DNA of 64,000 nucleotides, from positions 13,793 to 77,792 of the forward strand of contig NZ_JOEV01000046.1 of NCBI RefSeq assembly GCF_000721105.1, read 5' to 3'. The DNA is from Streptomyces cellulosae. Its GTDB lineage: Bacteria > Actinomycetota > Actinomycetes > Streptomycetales > Streptomycetaceae. Shown piece after piece: positions 1 through 8,089 of the stretch (within the stretch, counting starts at the first letter, position 1; each line of letters opens with the position of its first letter). Under the pieces are notes generated by a model. The model was not told the DNA's origin, ran no database searches, and saw only the letters and a program-made list of their open reading frames with translations. Position numbers and translations under genes: made by a program.

Positions 1-2
1 CC

Positions 3-515
3 GCGCTGGCCTACGGGGCGGCCGGCGTCGCCATGGGCACGCGGTTCCTGCTCACCTCGGACTCGACGGTCCCGGACGCGGTGAAGGCCCGGTATCTGGC
101 GGCGACGGTCAGGGACGTGACGGTGACACGGGCCGTGGACGGCCTGCCGCACCGCATGCTGCGCACGGAACTGGTCGAGGCCCTGGAGTCCTCCGGCCGC
201 GCCCGGACCCTGCTGCACTCCGTCCGCCGGGCAGCCGGCTTCCGCAGGCTCTCCGGGCTCACCCGGCGGCAGCTGGTCCGCGACGGCCTCGCCATGAAAC
301 ACGGCAAGGACCTGACCTGGGGCCAGGTGCTGCTCGCCGCGAACACGCCGATGCTGCTCAGGTCCGCGATGGTGGACGGCCGTACGGATCTCGGGGTGAT
401 GGCCTCCGGGCAGGTCGCCGGGGTGATCGACGACCTGCCGTCGTGCGCGGAGCTGGTGGAGCGGATCATGAAGGAGGCGGAGGAGACACAAGAGAGGCTG
501 CGCGCGGGTGGCTGA
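3..515 (+). CDS. Nitronate monooxygenase-family flavoprotein, IpdC-like (5'-truncated)
   Basis: The frame is open from the left edge, so only the C-terminal 170 residues are present. The visible start (ALAYGAAGVAMGTRFL) is the phosphate-binding end of the TIM barrel of FMN-dependent 2-nitropropane dioxygenase/nitronate monooxygenase proteins. Family members reduce or oxidise small substrates with FMN and NAD(P)H. In mycobacteria the homologous Rv3553 (IpdC) sits beside fadA6-kstR2-ipdF-fadE30 and acts in HIP (steroid C/D-ring) breakdown. The same neighbours follow here, so an IpdC role is likely by context, though sequence alone supports only the broad family. It converges on the thiolase gene. 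Confidence 0.75.
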   Translation, partial: ALAYGAAGVAMGTRFLLTSDSTVPDAVKARYLAATVRDVTVTRAVDGLPHRMLRTELVEALESSGRARTLLHSVRRAAGFRRLSGLTRRQLVRDGLAMKHGKDLTWGQVLLAANTPMLLRSAMVDGRTDLGVMASGQVAGVIDDLPSCAELVERIMKEAEETQERLRAGG

Positions 516-609
516 GCGTCACAGGCGCGGGGCCGCGCGTCTGTGTCCGAGCGTCACGGGCGCCGGCGCCCGTCAGACAGCCGGCCCCTCACCCCGTTCC
601 CCGCTCCCC

Positions 610-637
610 GCTCCTCGCTCCTCGCTCCTCGCTCCTC
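610..637. repeat. Four tandem copies of a 7-bp unit (GCTCCTC)
   Basis: Four exact head-to-tail copies of GCTCCTC run from 610 to 637, preceded by two degenerate copies (about 596-609). They overlap the thiolase stop codon by two bases. An 18-bp palindrome, ACGGGCGCCGGCGCCCGT, lies nearby at about 557-574 and may terminate one of the two converging genes. No function is established for the repeat. Confidence 0.8.
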
Positions 638-1793
638 ACAGCCTCTCGATGATCGTCACATTGGCCTGTCCGCCGCCCTCGCACATCGTCTGCAGCCCGA
701 ACCGGCCGCCGGTCCGCTCCAGTTCGTGCAGCAAGGTCGTCATGAGCTTGACGCCGGTCGCGCCCAGCGGATGCCCCAGCGCGATCGCGCCGCCGTTGAC
801 GTTGACCTTGTCGGGGTTCGCGCCGGTCTCCTTCAGCCAGGCCAGGACGACCGGAGCGAAGGCCTCGTTGATCTCGACGAGGTCGATGTCGTCGAGGCTG
901 AGGCCGGTCTTCTTCAGGGCGTGGGCGGTGGCCGGTATCGGCGCGGTCAGCATGCGGATCGGGTCCTCGCCGCGTACGGAGAGGTGGTGCACGCGCGCGC
1001 GGGGCCGCAGCCCGTGTTCGCGCACGGCCCGCTCGGAGGCCAGCAGCATGGCCGCCGCCCCGTCGGAGACCTGCGAGGAGCAGGCGGCGGTGACCGTGCC
1101 GCCGTCGATGACCGGCTTCAGCGCGGCCATCTTCTCCAGCGAGGTGTCCCGGCGCGGACCCTCGTCGACGGCGACCTGACCGTACGGCACGATCTCCCGC
1201 TCGAAGCGCCCCTCGTCGATGGCCCGCAGCGCCCGCCGGTGCGAGCGCAGCGCGAACTCCTCCTGGTCCTGCCTGCTGATGCCCCACTTCCCGGCGATCA
1301 TCTCGGCGCCGACGAACTGGTTCACCGCCCGGTCCCCGTACCGCGCCCGCCAGCCCTCGCTGCCCGCGAACGGGCCCTGCGTGAAGCCGAGGGGCTCGGC
1401 GGCCTGCCGGGTCGCGAAGGCGATCGGGATCTGCGACATGTTCTGCACACCGCCCGCGACCACCACGTCCTGCGTCCCCGACAGCACGCCCTGCGCGGCG
1501 AAGTGCACGGCCTGCTGCGAGGAGCCGCACTGCCGGTCCACCGTCACGCCCGGTACCTCCTCGGGCAGCCCGGCCGCCAGCCAGCAGGTCCGCGCGATGT
1601 CCCCGGCCTGCGGCCCCACGGCGTCCAGACAGCCGAAGACGACGTCCTCGACGGCGGCCGGATCGACCCCGGCCCGCGCGACGAGCTCCTTCAGCACATG
1701 CGCGCCGAGATCGGCCGGGTGGACGGCGCTCAGTCCTCCCCCGCGCCGCCCGACGGGCGTACGGACCGCTTCGACGATGTAGGCCTCGGCCAT
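636..1793 (-). CDS. fadA6: Acetyl-CoA acyltransferase (thiolase), FadA6-like
   Basis: 385-residue thiolase that cleaves 3-ketoacyl-CoA with CoA. The nucleophilic cysteine is in the VDRQCGSSQQAVHFA block near residue 88. The C-terminal INEAFA and GGAIALGHPLGATG motifs supply the catalytic histidine region and CoA loop. Length and neighbours match mycobacterial FadA6 (386 residues), the thiolase of the KstR2 regulon. It is the third gene of a minus-strand operon (SDR, TetR, thiolase), 23 bp after the regulator, and should follow the regulator's control. The thiolase call is secure; the HIP-pathway role is inferred from context. Confidence 0.85.
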   Translation of the reverse strand: MAEAYIVEAVRTPVGRRGGGLSAVHPADLGAHVLKELVARAGVDPAAVEDVVFGCLDAVGPQAGDIARTCWLAAGLPEEVPGVTVDRQCGSSQQAVHFAAQGVLSGTQDVVVAGGVQNMSQIPIAFATRQAAEPLGFTQGPFAGSEGWRARYGDRAVNQFVGAEMIAGKWGISRQDQEEFALRSHRRALRAIDEGRFEREIVPYGQVAVDEGPRRDTSLEKMAALKPVIDGGTVTAACSSQVSDGAAAMLLASERAVREHGLRPRARVHHLSVRGEDPIRMLTAPIPATAHALKKTGLSLDDIDLVEINEAFAPVVLAWLKETGANPDKVNVNGGAIALGHPLGATGVKLMTTLLHELERTGGRFGLQTMCEGGGQANVTIIERL

Positions 1794-1816
1794 GGCAACT
1801 CCCTCACAGGAAAGGG

Positions 1817-2428
1817 CTATTCACGTACGGCGATCCCGTCCAGCACCATCGACAGGTACTGCCGGGCGATCTCCTCCGGACTGTGCTGTCCGCCGGGCCG
1901 GTACCAGGACGCGGCGACCCACACCGTGTCGCGCACGAACCGGTAGGTGAGCCTCACGTCGAGGTCGGACCGGAACACCTCGGCGGCGACCCCGCGCTCC
2001 AGCGTGGACAGCCATGCCTTCTCGAACTTGCGCTGGGACTCGGCGAGGAACGCGAACCGTTCCTGCGCGACGAGCTGCTTGCTCTCCTTCTGGTAGATCG
2101 CGACGGCGGCGCGGTGCCGGTCGATCTCCCGGAACGACTCGGTGACCAGGGCTTCAAGGGTCTCGCGCGGGCCGAGTTCGGCGCCCAGGACGGTGTCGTA
2201 GCCGTCCCAGAGCTCGTCGAGGAAGGTCCGCAGGATCTCCTCCAGCATCGATTCCTTGGAGTCGAAGTGGTAGTAGAGACTGCCCGCGAGCATGCCCGCG
2301 TGGTCCGCGATCTTGCGTACGGTGGTGGCGTTGTAGCCCTGCTCGGCGAAGACCTCGGCGGCGGTGTCGAGGAGTTCGCGGCGGCGGGCAGGCGTGGCGG
2401 TCACCTGGGGCTTCTTCTTCGTAGGCAC
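1817..2428 (-). CDS. kstR2: TetR-family repressor, KstR2-like
   Basis: 203-residue one-domain regulator. The N-terminal helix-turn-helix spans about residues 12-60 (TTVRKIADHAGMLAGSLYYHF). The C-terminal ligand domain carries YRFVRDTVWVAASWYRPGG, which closely resembles, as I recall it, the corresponding part of M. tuberculosis KstR2, the repressor that responds to HIP-CoA. The GTG start at 2428 was chosen because the helix-turn-helix begins shortly after it and it falls just past the SDR stop. The frame stays open much further upstream, but that stretch overlaps the SDR gene. A KstR2-type operator lies at 3263-3276, so the gene probably represses its own operon and the divergent dehydrogenases. 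Confidence 0.82.
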   Translation of the reverse strand: MPTKKKPQVTATPARRRELLDTAAEVFAEQGYNATTVRKIADHAGMLAGSLYYHFDSKESMLEEILRTFLDELWDGYDTVLGAELGPRETLEALVTESFREIDRHRAAVAIYQKESKQLVAQERFAFLAESQRKFEKAWLSTLERGVAAEVFRSDLDVRLTYRFVRDTVWVAASWYRPGGQHSPEEIARQYLSMVLDGIAVRE

Positions 2429-2454
2429 GGACCCATTGTCGGCTGCTCCGGTCG

Positions 2455-3246
2455 TCAGGCGTGCTGGCTGCTGACGGAGACGATCTCGCCCGTCATGTAC
2501 GAGGAGTAGCCCGACGCCAGGAACACGATCACGTTGGCCACCTCCCAGGGCTCGGCGTACCGTCCGAAGGCCTCGCGCGCGGTCAGCTCCTCCAGCAGTT
2601 CGGGGGAAGTGACCTTCACCAGGTGCGGATGCATGGCAAGGCTCGGCGAGACGGCGTTCACCCGCACCCCGTACCCGGCCGCCTCGATCGCCGCGCACCG
2701 GGTCAGCGCCATCACACCCGCCTTGGCGGCGGCGTAGTGCGCCTGTCCGGCCTGGGCGCGCCAGCCGACGACGGAGGCGTTGTTGACGATCACTCCTCCG
2801 TCCGGGCTCGCGCGAAACGACCGCAACGCCGCGCGCGTGCACCGGAACGTGCCGTTCAGCGTCACGTCCAGCACCCGGGACCACTGATCGTCGGTCATGT
2901 CGACCAGCTCCGCAGTCCCGCCCAGGCCGGCGTTGTTGACCACGATGTCGAGGCGCCCGTGCTCGCGCACCGCCGTGTCGAACAGCGTCCGCACCTGACC
3001 CTCGTCGGTGACGTCGCACGGCACCGCGCCGACCGCGTCCGCTCCGAACTCCCCGGCCAGCTCGGCCTCGTACTCCTTGAGCCGCCGCGCGTGCGCGTCG
3101 CTGATCAGCACGCGCGCACCCTCCTCCAGGAAGCGGCGTGCGGTCGCCCCGCCGATCCCGGCGCCCGCGGCGGCCGTGACGACCGCGGTACGTCCGCTCA
3201 GCAGCCCGTGTCCGGGCACGTACGCCGGACTCTCGACGCCTGTCAT
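2455..3246 (-). CDS. Short-chain dehydrogenase/reductase, IpdF-like
   Basis: 263-residue classical SDR. The nucleotide-binding glycine motif is near residues 24-31 (AAAGAGIGG), NNAG is near 107-110, and catalytic Ser and Tyr-x-x-x-Lys fall in NNASVVG and HYAAAKAG. The glycine motif has an alanine-rich form (TAAAGAGIGG), as in a subset of steroid-pathway SDRs. Position between a KstR2-like regulator and a FadE30-like dehydrogenase equals that of mycobacterial Rv3559c (IpdF, 262 residues), a hydroxyacid-CoA reductase in HIP degradation. It is the first gene of the minus-strand operon. SDR family is certain; substrate is inferred. Confidence 0.8.
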   Translation of the reverse strand: MTGVESPAYVPGHGLLSGRTAVVTAAAGAGIGGATARRFLEEGARVLISDAHARRLKEYEAELAGEFGADAVGAVPCDVTDEGQVRTLFDTAVREHGRLDIVVNNAGLGGTAELVDMTDDQWSRVLDVTLNGTFRCTRAALRSFRASPDGGVIVNNASVVGWRAQAGQAHYAAAKAGVMALTRCAAIEAAGYGVRVNAVSPSLAMHPHLVKVTSPELLEELTAREAFGRYAEPWEVANVIVFLASGYSSYMTGEIVSVSSQHA

Positions 3247-3262
3247 AGGGCCACGCTAACCT

Positions 3263-3276
3263 ACCAAACACTTGTT
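3263..3276. promoter_or_regulatory. Probable KstR2 operator in the divergent promoter
   Basis: ACCAAACACTTGTT matches the published mycobacterial KstR2 consensus AnCAAGnnCTTGnT at all fixed positions but one (A in place of the first G). It sits in the 48-bp gap between the divergent SDR and acyl-CoA dehydrogenase genes, where a repressor could control both. The wider stretch 3261-3278 is also partly palindromic (12 of 18 positions). Confidence 0.65.
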
Positions 3277-3294
3277 AGGGAAGGATCGCCGCCG

Positions 3295-4449
3295 ATGGAC
3301 CTGCCGCCGATGGACCTCGACTTCACGCCCGACGAGGAAGCGTTCCGCGCCGGGGCCCGCGCCTGGCTCAGCACCCATGTGCCGTCCGCTCCCCTGCCCT
3401 CCCTGGAGACCGAGGAGGGCTTCGCGGCACACCGCGCGTGGGAGGCCGAACTCGCCGCGGACCGCTGGTCGGTGGTCAACTGGCCGGCCGCGTACGGCGG
3501 ACGGGACTCGGGCATCGTCCGGTGGCTGATCTTCGAGGAGGAGTACTACGCGGCGGGCGCGCCGGGCCGCGTCGGCCAGAACGGCGTCAGCCTGCTCGCG
3601 CCGACCCTCTTCGAGCACGGCACCGAGGAGCAGCGGGCGCGGGTGCTCCCGCCGATGGCCACCGGCGAGGTGGTCTGGGCGCAGGCCTGGTCGGAGCCGG
3701 AGGCGGGCTCGGACCTGGCGTCCCTCAGGTCACGGGCCGTCCGCACCGACGGCGGCTGGCTGCTGAGCGGCCAGAAGACGTGGTCCTCGCGGGCCGCGTT
3801 CGCCGACCGCGCGTTCGGCCTGTTCCGCAGCGACCCGGACGTACCGAAACCCCACCAGGGCCTGACCTACGTGATGTTCGATCTGCGGGCGCCCGGCGTC
3901 ACCGTCCGTCCCATCCCACGCCTCGACGGCAAGCCCGCCTTCGCGGAGCTGTTCCTGGACGAGGTGTTCGTGCCGGACCAGGACGTGATCGGCGAGCCCG
4001 GCCAGGGCTGGCGGGTGGCGATGGCGACGGCCGGCAACGAGCGCGGGCTCACCCTGCGCTCCCCCGGCCGTTTCCTGGCGGCCGCCGACCGGCTGTTCGC
4101 GCTGTGGCGGGCGCAGGGCAGCCCGGCCGGTGCCCGCGACCGCGTGGCCGACGCTCTGATCGGCGCCCGCGCCCACCAGCTGTTCACCTACGCCGCCGCC
4201 TCCCGCCACCTCGACGGCGCCTCGCTCGGTCCGGAGTCCAGCCTGAACAAGGTGTTCTGGTCCGAGTACGACATCGCGCTCACCGAGACGGCCCTCGATC
4301 TCCTGGGCGATGAGGGAGAGTCGATGGACACGGAGTGGGCCGAGCGGTATGTGTTCGCGCTCGCCGGGCCCATCTACGCCGGTACGAACGAGATCCAGCG
4401 CGACATCATCGCCGAGCGCCTGCTGGGCCTGCCGAAGGGACGTCGGTGA
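3295..4449 (+). CDS. Acyl-CoA dehydrogenase, FadE30-like
   Basis: 384-residue FAD enzyme of the acyl-CoA dehydrogenase family, which introduces an alpha-beta double bond into acyl-CoA. The middle domain has the FAD-contacting WSEPEAGSDLASL block and the substrate-loop region; the C-terminus has YAGTNEIQRDIIAERLLGLP. Length matches mycobacterial FadE30 (385). The ATG at 3295 follows AGGGAAGG with about 10 bp spacing; an in-frame ATG at 3310 is a weaker alternative. The stop overlaps the next dehydrogenase start (TGATG), so the two are coupled and may form a heteromeric enzyme. Confidence 0.85.
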   Translation: MDLPPMDLDFTPDEEAFRAGARAWLSTHVPSAPLPSLETEEGFAAHRAWEAELAADRWSVVNWPAAYGGRDSGIVRWLIFEEEYYAAGAPGRVGQNGVSLLAPTLFEHGTEEQRARVLPPMATGEVVWAQAWSEPEAGSDLASLRSRAVRTDGGWLLSGQKTWSSRAAFADRAFGLFRSDPDVPKPHQGLTYVMFDLRAPGVTVRPIPRLDGKPAFAELFLDEVFVPDQDVIGEPGQGWRVAMATAGNERGLTLRSPGRFLAAADRLFALWRAQGSPAGARDRVADALIGARAHQLFTYAAASRHLDGASLGPESSLNKVFWSEYDIALTETALDLLGDEGESMDTEWAERYVFALAGPIYAGTNEIQRDIIAERLLGLPKGRR

Positions 4450-5534
4450 TGCGGTTCCTCCTCGCCCCCGAGCAGCGGGCTTTCGCCGACTCGCTGGACG
4501 CGATGCTGACGGCCGCCGACACGCCGTCCGTCGTACGGGCCTGGGGCCGCGGCGCCCCCATGAGCGGACGCGCTCTGTGGTCCCGTATCGCCGAGGCGGG
4601 AGTCTTCGCGCTGGCGGTACCGGAGGCCTACGAGGGGATGGGCCCGCGGCCCGTCGAACTCGCCGTCGCTTTCGTCGAGTTGGGGCGGCACGCGGTGCCG
4701 GGCCCGCTGGTGGAGACGGTCGCGGCGGCAACCCTGCTCACGGAACTGGCCGCACGGGACGACACGGGCCCGGCCAAACGCCTGCTGCCCGCACTGGCCT
4801 CCGGCGCGTCGACGGCGACCCTGGCCTTGCCCCCGACCCCGGTGCCGTACGCGCTGGACGCGGACGTGGCGGACGTACGACTGGCTGTGTCGCCGGCACC
4901 GGAGGTTCCGGCGGACCCGGCCGACGCGCCCGCGCCGGCCCACGCCACCGGTGCGACCGGCGCGCCCCAGTCGGCCACCGCCGCCGAACTGCGCCTCGCT
5001 CCCCCACCCGGCCCCCCGCGCCCCTCCCTCGACCCCGCCCGCCGCCTCTCCCCCCTCGCGTCCGGCGGCGAACTCCTCGCCACCGGCCCCCATGTCACCG
5101 CGGCCGCCGCCCGCGCTCTCACCACCGCCCGCCTGGTCACCGCGGCCCAGGCCCTCGGTGTCGGCCTCGCGCTCCTCGACCGAACCGTCGCCTACGTCAA
5201 ACAGCGCACCCAGTTCGGCGTGCCCATCGGCTCCTTCCAGGCCGTCAAGCACCAACTGGCCGACGCCGAACTGGCCCTGGAGTTCGCGCGGCCCCTCGTC
5301 CTCGGTGCCGCGGTGACGATGACCGGGCGGGACGTCGCCGCCGCGAAGGTGACGGCGTGCGAGGCGGCGTACGCCACCGCACGGACCGCCCTCCAACTGC
5401 ACGGCGCGATCGGCTACACCGCGGAGTACGATCTGTCCCTGTGGCTGACCAGAGCCCGCGCGCTGCGCACCGCCTGGGGCAGCCCCGACACGTGCCGGGC
5501 CGCCGTCCTCAGCGCAACCGCCGCGAGACCGTGA
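4449..5534 (+). CDS. Second, shorter acyl-CoA dehydrogenase subunit
   Basis: 361-residue acyl-CoA dehydrogenase-family protein. The N-terminal helical domain and the C-terminal helical domain (KQRTQFGVPIGSFQAVKHQLAD, then ALQLHGAIGYTAEYDLSLW) are clear. The middle beta domain is shortened and partly replaced by a proline/alanine-rich stretch at about residues 145-195. Small partners of this kind occur in the alpha2-beta2 steroid dehydrogenases of actinobacteria (for example FadE28-FadE29), where only one subunit carries a full active site. Overlap with the preceding gene supports a paired complex. A GTG at 4446 is an alternative start. Confidence 0.75.
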   Translation: MRFLLAPEQRAFADSLDAMLTAADTPSVVRAWGRGAPMSGRALWSRIAEAGVFALAVPEAYEGMGPRPVELAVAFVELGRHAVPGPLVETVAAATLLTELAARDDTGPAKRLLPALASGASTATLALPPTPVPYALDADVADVRLAVSPAPEVPADPADAPAPAHATGATGAPQSATAAELRLAPPPGPPRPSLDPARRLSPLASGGELLATGPHVTAAAARALTTARLVTAAQALGVGLALLDRTVAYVKQRTQFGVPIGSFQAVKHQLADAELALEFARPLVLGAAVTMTGRDVAAAKVTACEAAYATARTALQLHGAIGYTAEYDLSLWLTRARALRTAWGSPDTCRAAVLSATAARP

Positions 5535-5598
5535 CCGGCCGCCGCACCCCGCCCGTGTCGACGAGGGCCATGGCACCGGCGACCGTACGCTGGGCGGT

Positions 5599-6501
5599 AT
5601 GAAACGCGCCGGTCTGTTCCTGATCGCCGTCGTGCCCGTGGTGGTCGCGGGGACCGTCTACGTGTCCACGGTGCCGTCGGACGGCGAGAGGACGGAACAA
5701 GACGACAAGCCTCCCGCCGTCGCCCCGGCGTCCCCCGCATCCCCCGCATCCCCCGCTTCTACGGCTTCTCCGGCATCTCCCGCTTCTCCCGCGAGCCTGG
5801 CCGACCCCGGCAAGAAGGAGCTGGCTCAGCAGTTGGTGGCGAGTGCCGAGAACTCCACGCTCGACTGGCGTGGCGCCTACGGCTACATCGAGGACATCGG
5901 CGACGGTCAGGGGTACACCGCCGGCATCATCGGCTTCTGCACCGGCACCCACGACCTGCTCACCCTCGTCGAGACCTACACCGAGGACCACCCCGGCAAC
6001 GGCCTGGCCCGCTACCTCCCGGCCCTGCGCGCGGTCGACGGCACGGACTCCCACGCGGGACTGGACCCCGGCTTCACCGCGGCCTGGAAGGCGGAGGCCG
6101 AGCGTCCCGCGTTCCGCCGGGCCCAGGACGAGAAACGCGACCGGGTCTACTTCGACCCGGCGGTCCGGCGCGCCCGGCGCGACGGTCTGGGGGTCCTCGG
6201 CCAGTTCGTCTACTACGACGCGATGGTCTACCACGGCCCCGGCACCACGCCCACCAGCTTCGGCGGCATCCGCGCCGAGGCCATGAGCCGGGCGGCCACC
6301 CCCGCCCAGGGCGGCTCCGAGAAGGCGTACCTGAGCGCCTTCCTCGACGTCCGCCGCACCGCGATGACCACCATGCACCCCGGCACCGACACCAGCCGCG
6401 TCGACACCGCCCAGCGCCGCTTCCTGAACGAGGGGAACCTGGACCTCGCCACGCCGTTGGAGTGGCGGGTGTACGGGCAGACGTACAAGATCCCCGGATA
6501 G
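5599..6501 (+). CDS. Chitosanase, glycoside hydrolase family 46
   Basis: 300-residue extracytoplasmic enzyme that hydrolyses chitosan. A hydrophobic N-terminal segment (residues 4-23) serves as signal or anchor; no obvious Ala-X-Ala cleavage site is visible. A serine-proline-alanine repeat linker follows (about 43-66). The catalytic domain starts near 68 and carries SAENSTLDW and YIEDIGDGQGYTAGIIGFC. By comparison with the well-known Streptomyces N174 chitosanase (Glu22, Asp40), the catalytic residues should be Glu84 and Asp102. It is a single gene ending in a hairpin terminator, converging on gltD. Confidence 0.92.
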   Translation: MKRAGLFLIAVVPVVVAGTVYVSTVPSDGERTEQDDKPPAVAPASPASPASPASTASPASPASPASLADPGKKELAQQLVASAENSTLDWRGAYGYIEDIGDGQGYTAGIIGFCTGTHDLLTLVETYTEDHPGNGLARYLPALRAVDGTDSHAGLDPGFTAAWKAEAERPAFRRAQDEKRDRVYFDPAVRRARRDGLGVLGQFVYYDAMVYHGPGTTPTSFGGIRAEAMSRAATPAQGGSEKAYLSAFLDVRRTAMTTMHPGTDTSRVDTAQRRFLNEGNLDLATPLEWRVYGQTYKIPG

Positions 6502-6584
6502 CCGGCGGAGATCAGCGGTTCGCGGACATGCGGCGGCGCCTGGCCGTTCGTCCGGTCGGGGACAAGGGACAGGCGCCACCTGGT

Positions 6585-6614
6585 GTTCCGTACGCCTTTG
6601 TACGGGACGTTTTA
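6585..6614 (+). terminator. Hairpin followed by T-run after the chitosanase gene
   Basis: Arms GTTCCGTAC (6585-6593) and GTACGGGAC (6600-6608) pair at 8 of 9 positions around a 6-base loop. GTTTTA follows on the plus strand, as in an intrinsic terminator. Confidence 0.6.
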
Positions 6615-6625
6615 TCGAGCAGCCG

Positions 6626-8089
6626 TCAGACCATCAGCGAGCGGTCCGTCGGCCGGATCGGTGCGTGCAGTTCGCTGCCGCCGGTCAGGAACCGGTCGAC
6701 ACCCTGGGCGGCCGAGCGGCCCTCCGCGATCGCCCACACGATGAGGGACTGGCCGCGGCCGGCGTCACCGGCGACGAACACGCCCGGCACATTGGTCTGG
6801 AACTCGGCGTCGCGGGCGATGTTGCCGCGCTCGTCGAGGTCCAGTCCGAACTGGTCGACCAGGCCGTTGTCCCGGTCGGTGCCGGTGAAGCCCATGGCCA
6901 GGGTGACCAGCTGGGCGGGGATCTTGCGCTCCGTGCCCGGCTTCTGGGTCAGCTTGCCCTCGACGAACTCCACCTCGGTGAGGTGCAGCCACTGGACGTT
7001 GCCGTCCTCGTCGCCCTCGAAGTGCGTCGTCGACACCGAGTAGACGCGCTCGCCGCCCTCCTCGTGCGCGGAGGTGACCTTGTAGAGCATCGGGAAGGTC
7101 GGCCAGGGCTGGGAGACCGGGTTCCGCTCGTCGTTCGGGCGGGGCATGATCTCCAGCTGGGTGACCGAGGCCGCGCCCTGGCGGTGGGCGGTGCCCACGC
7201 AGTCGGCGCCGGTGTCGCCGCCGCCGATCACGATGACGTGCTTGCCCTCGGCCGTGATGGGGGGCGCCACGTAGTCGCCCTCCTGCACCTTGTTGGCCAG
7301 CGGCAGGTACTCCATGGCCTGGTGGATGCCCTTGAGTTCGCGGCCGGGGACCGGCAGGTCACGGGCGGTCGTGGCACCGGCGGCGATGACGATCGCGTCG
7401 TACCGCTTCTTCAGGTCGGACGCCTTGATGTCCTGGCCGATCTCGATGCCGGTACGGAAGCGGGTGCCCTCCGCGCGCATCTGCTCGATACGGCGGTTGA
7501 TGTGCCGCTTCTCCATCTTGAACTCGGGGATGCCGTACCGCAGGAGGCCTCCGATGCGGTCCGCGCGCTCGTAGACGGCGACGGTGTGACCGGCCCGGGT
7601 CAGCTGCTGCGCGGCGGCGAGACCGGCGGGGCCGGACCCGATGACCGCGACCGTCTTGCCGGACAGCCGCTCCGGGATCTGCGGGGCGACGTCACCGGTC
7701 TCCCACGCCTTGTCGATGATCGAGACCTCGACGTTCTTGATGGTGACCGGCGGCTGGTTGATGCCCAGCACGCACGCCGACTCGCAGGGAGCGGGGCACA
7801 GGCGGCCCGTGAACTCCGGGAAGTTGTTCGTCGCGTGCAGACGCTCGGAGGCGGCCGCCCAGTCCTCGCGGTAGGCGTAGTCGTTCCACTCGGGGATCAG
7901 GTTCCCCAGCGGACAGCCGTTGTGGCAGAACGGGATACCGCAGTCCATGCAGCGGCTGGCCTGCTTGCTGATGATCGGCAGCAGGGAGCCGGGAACGTAG
8001 ACCTCGTTCCAGTCCCTGACGCGCTCCTCGACGGGACGGGTCCTGGCGACCTCACGACCGTGGTTCAAAAAGCCCTTCGGGTCAGCCAT
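6626..8089 (-). CDS. gltD: Glutamate synthase (NADPH) small subunit
   Basis: 487-residue subunit that passes electrons from NADPH through FAD and [4Fe-4S] clusters to the large subunit. The N-terminal cysteine blocks [17 protein letters not shown] and [10 protein letters not shown] are the cluster ligands. Two Rossmann motifs, [15 protein letters not shown] and [13 protein letters not shown], bind FAD and NADPH. The start overlaps the last 8 bases of gltB, so the subunits are translationally coupled. Length is normal for the family. Confidence 0.97.
   Translation of the reverse strand: MADPKGFLNHGREVARTRPVEERVRDWNEVYVPGSLLPIISKQASRCMDCGIPFCHNGCPLGNLIPEWNDYAYREDWAAASERLHATNNFPEFTGRLCPAPCESACVLGINQPPVTIKNVEVSIIDKAWETGDVAPQIPERLSGKTVAVIGSGPAGLAAAQQLTRAGHTVAVYERADRIGGLLRYGIPEFKMEKRHINRRIEQMRAEGTRFRTGIEIGQDIKASDLKKRYDAIVIAAGATTARDLPVPGRELKGIHQAMEYLPLANKVQEGDYVAPPITAEGKHVIVIGGGDTGADCVGTAHRQGAASVTQLEIMPRPNDERNPVSQPWPTFPMLYKVTSAHEEGGERVYSVSTTHFEGDEDGNVQWLHLTEVEFVEGKLTQKPGTERKIPAQLVTLAMGFTGTDRDNGLVDQFGLDLDERGNIARDAEFQTNVPGVFVAGDAGRGQSLIVWAIAEGRSAAQGVDRFLTGGSELHAPIRPTDRSLMV

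Noticed and set aside
1817..3271. A fused TetR protein of 484 residues
   Set aside because: The N-terminal part overlaps the SDR gene in another frame and is Arg/Gly-rich noise; the real start is the GTG at 2428.
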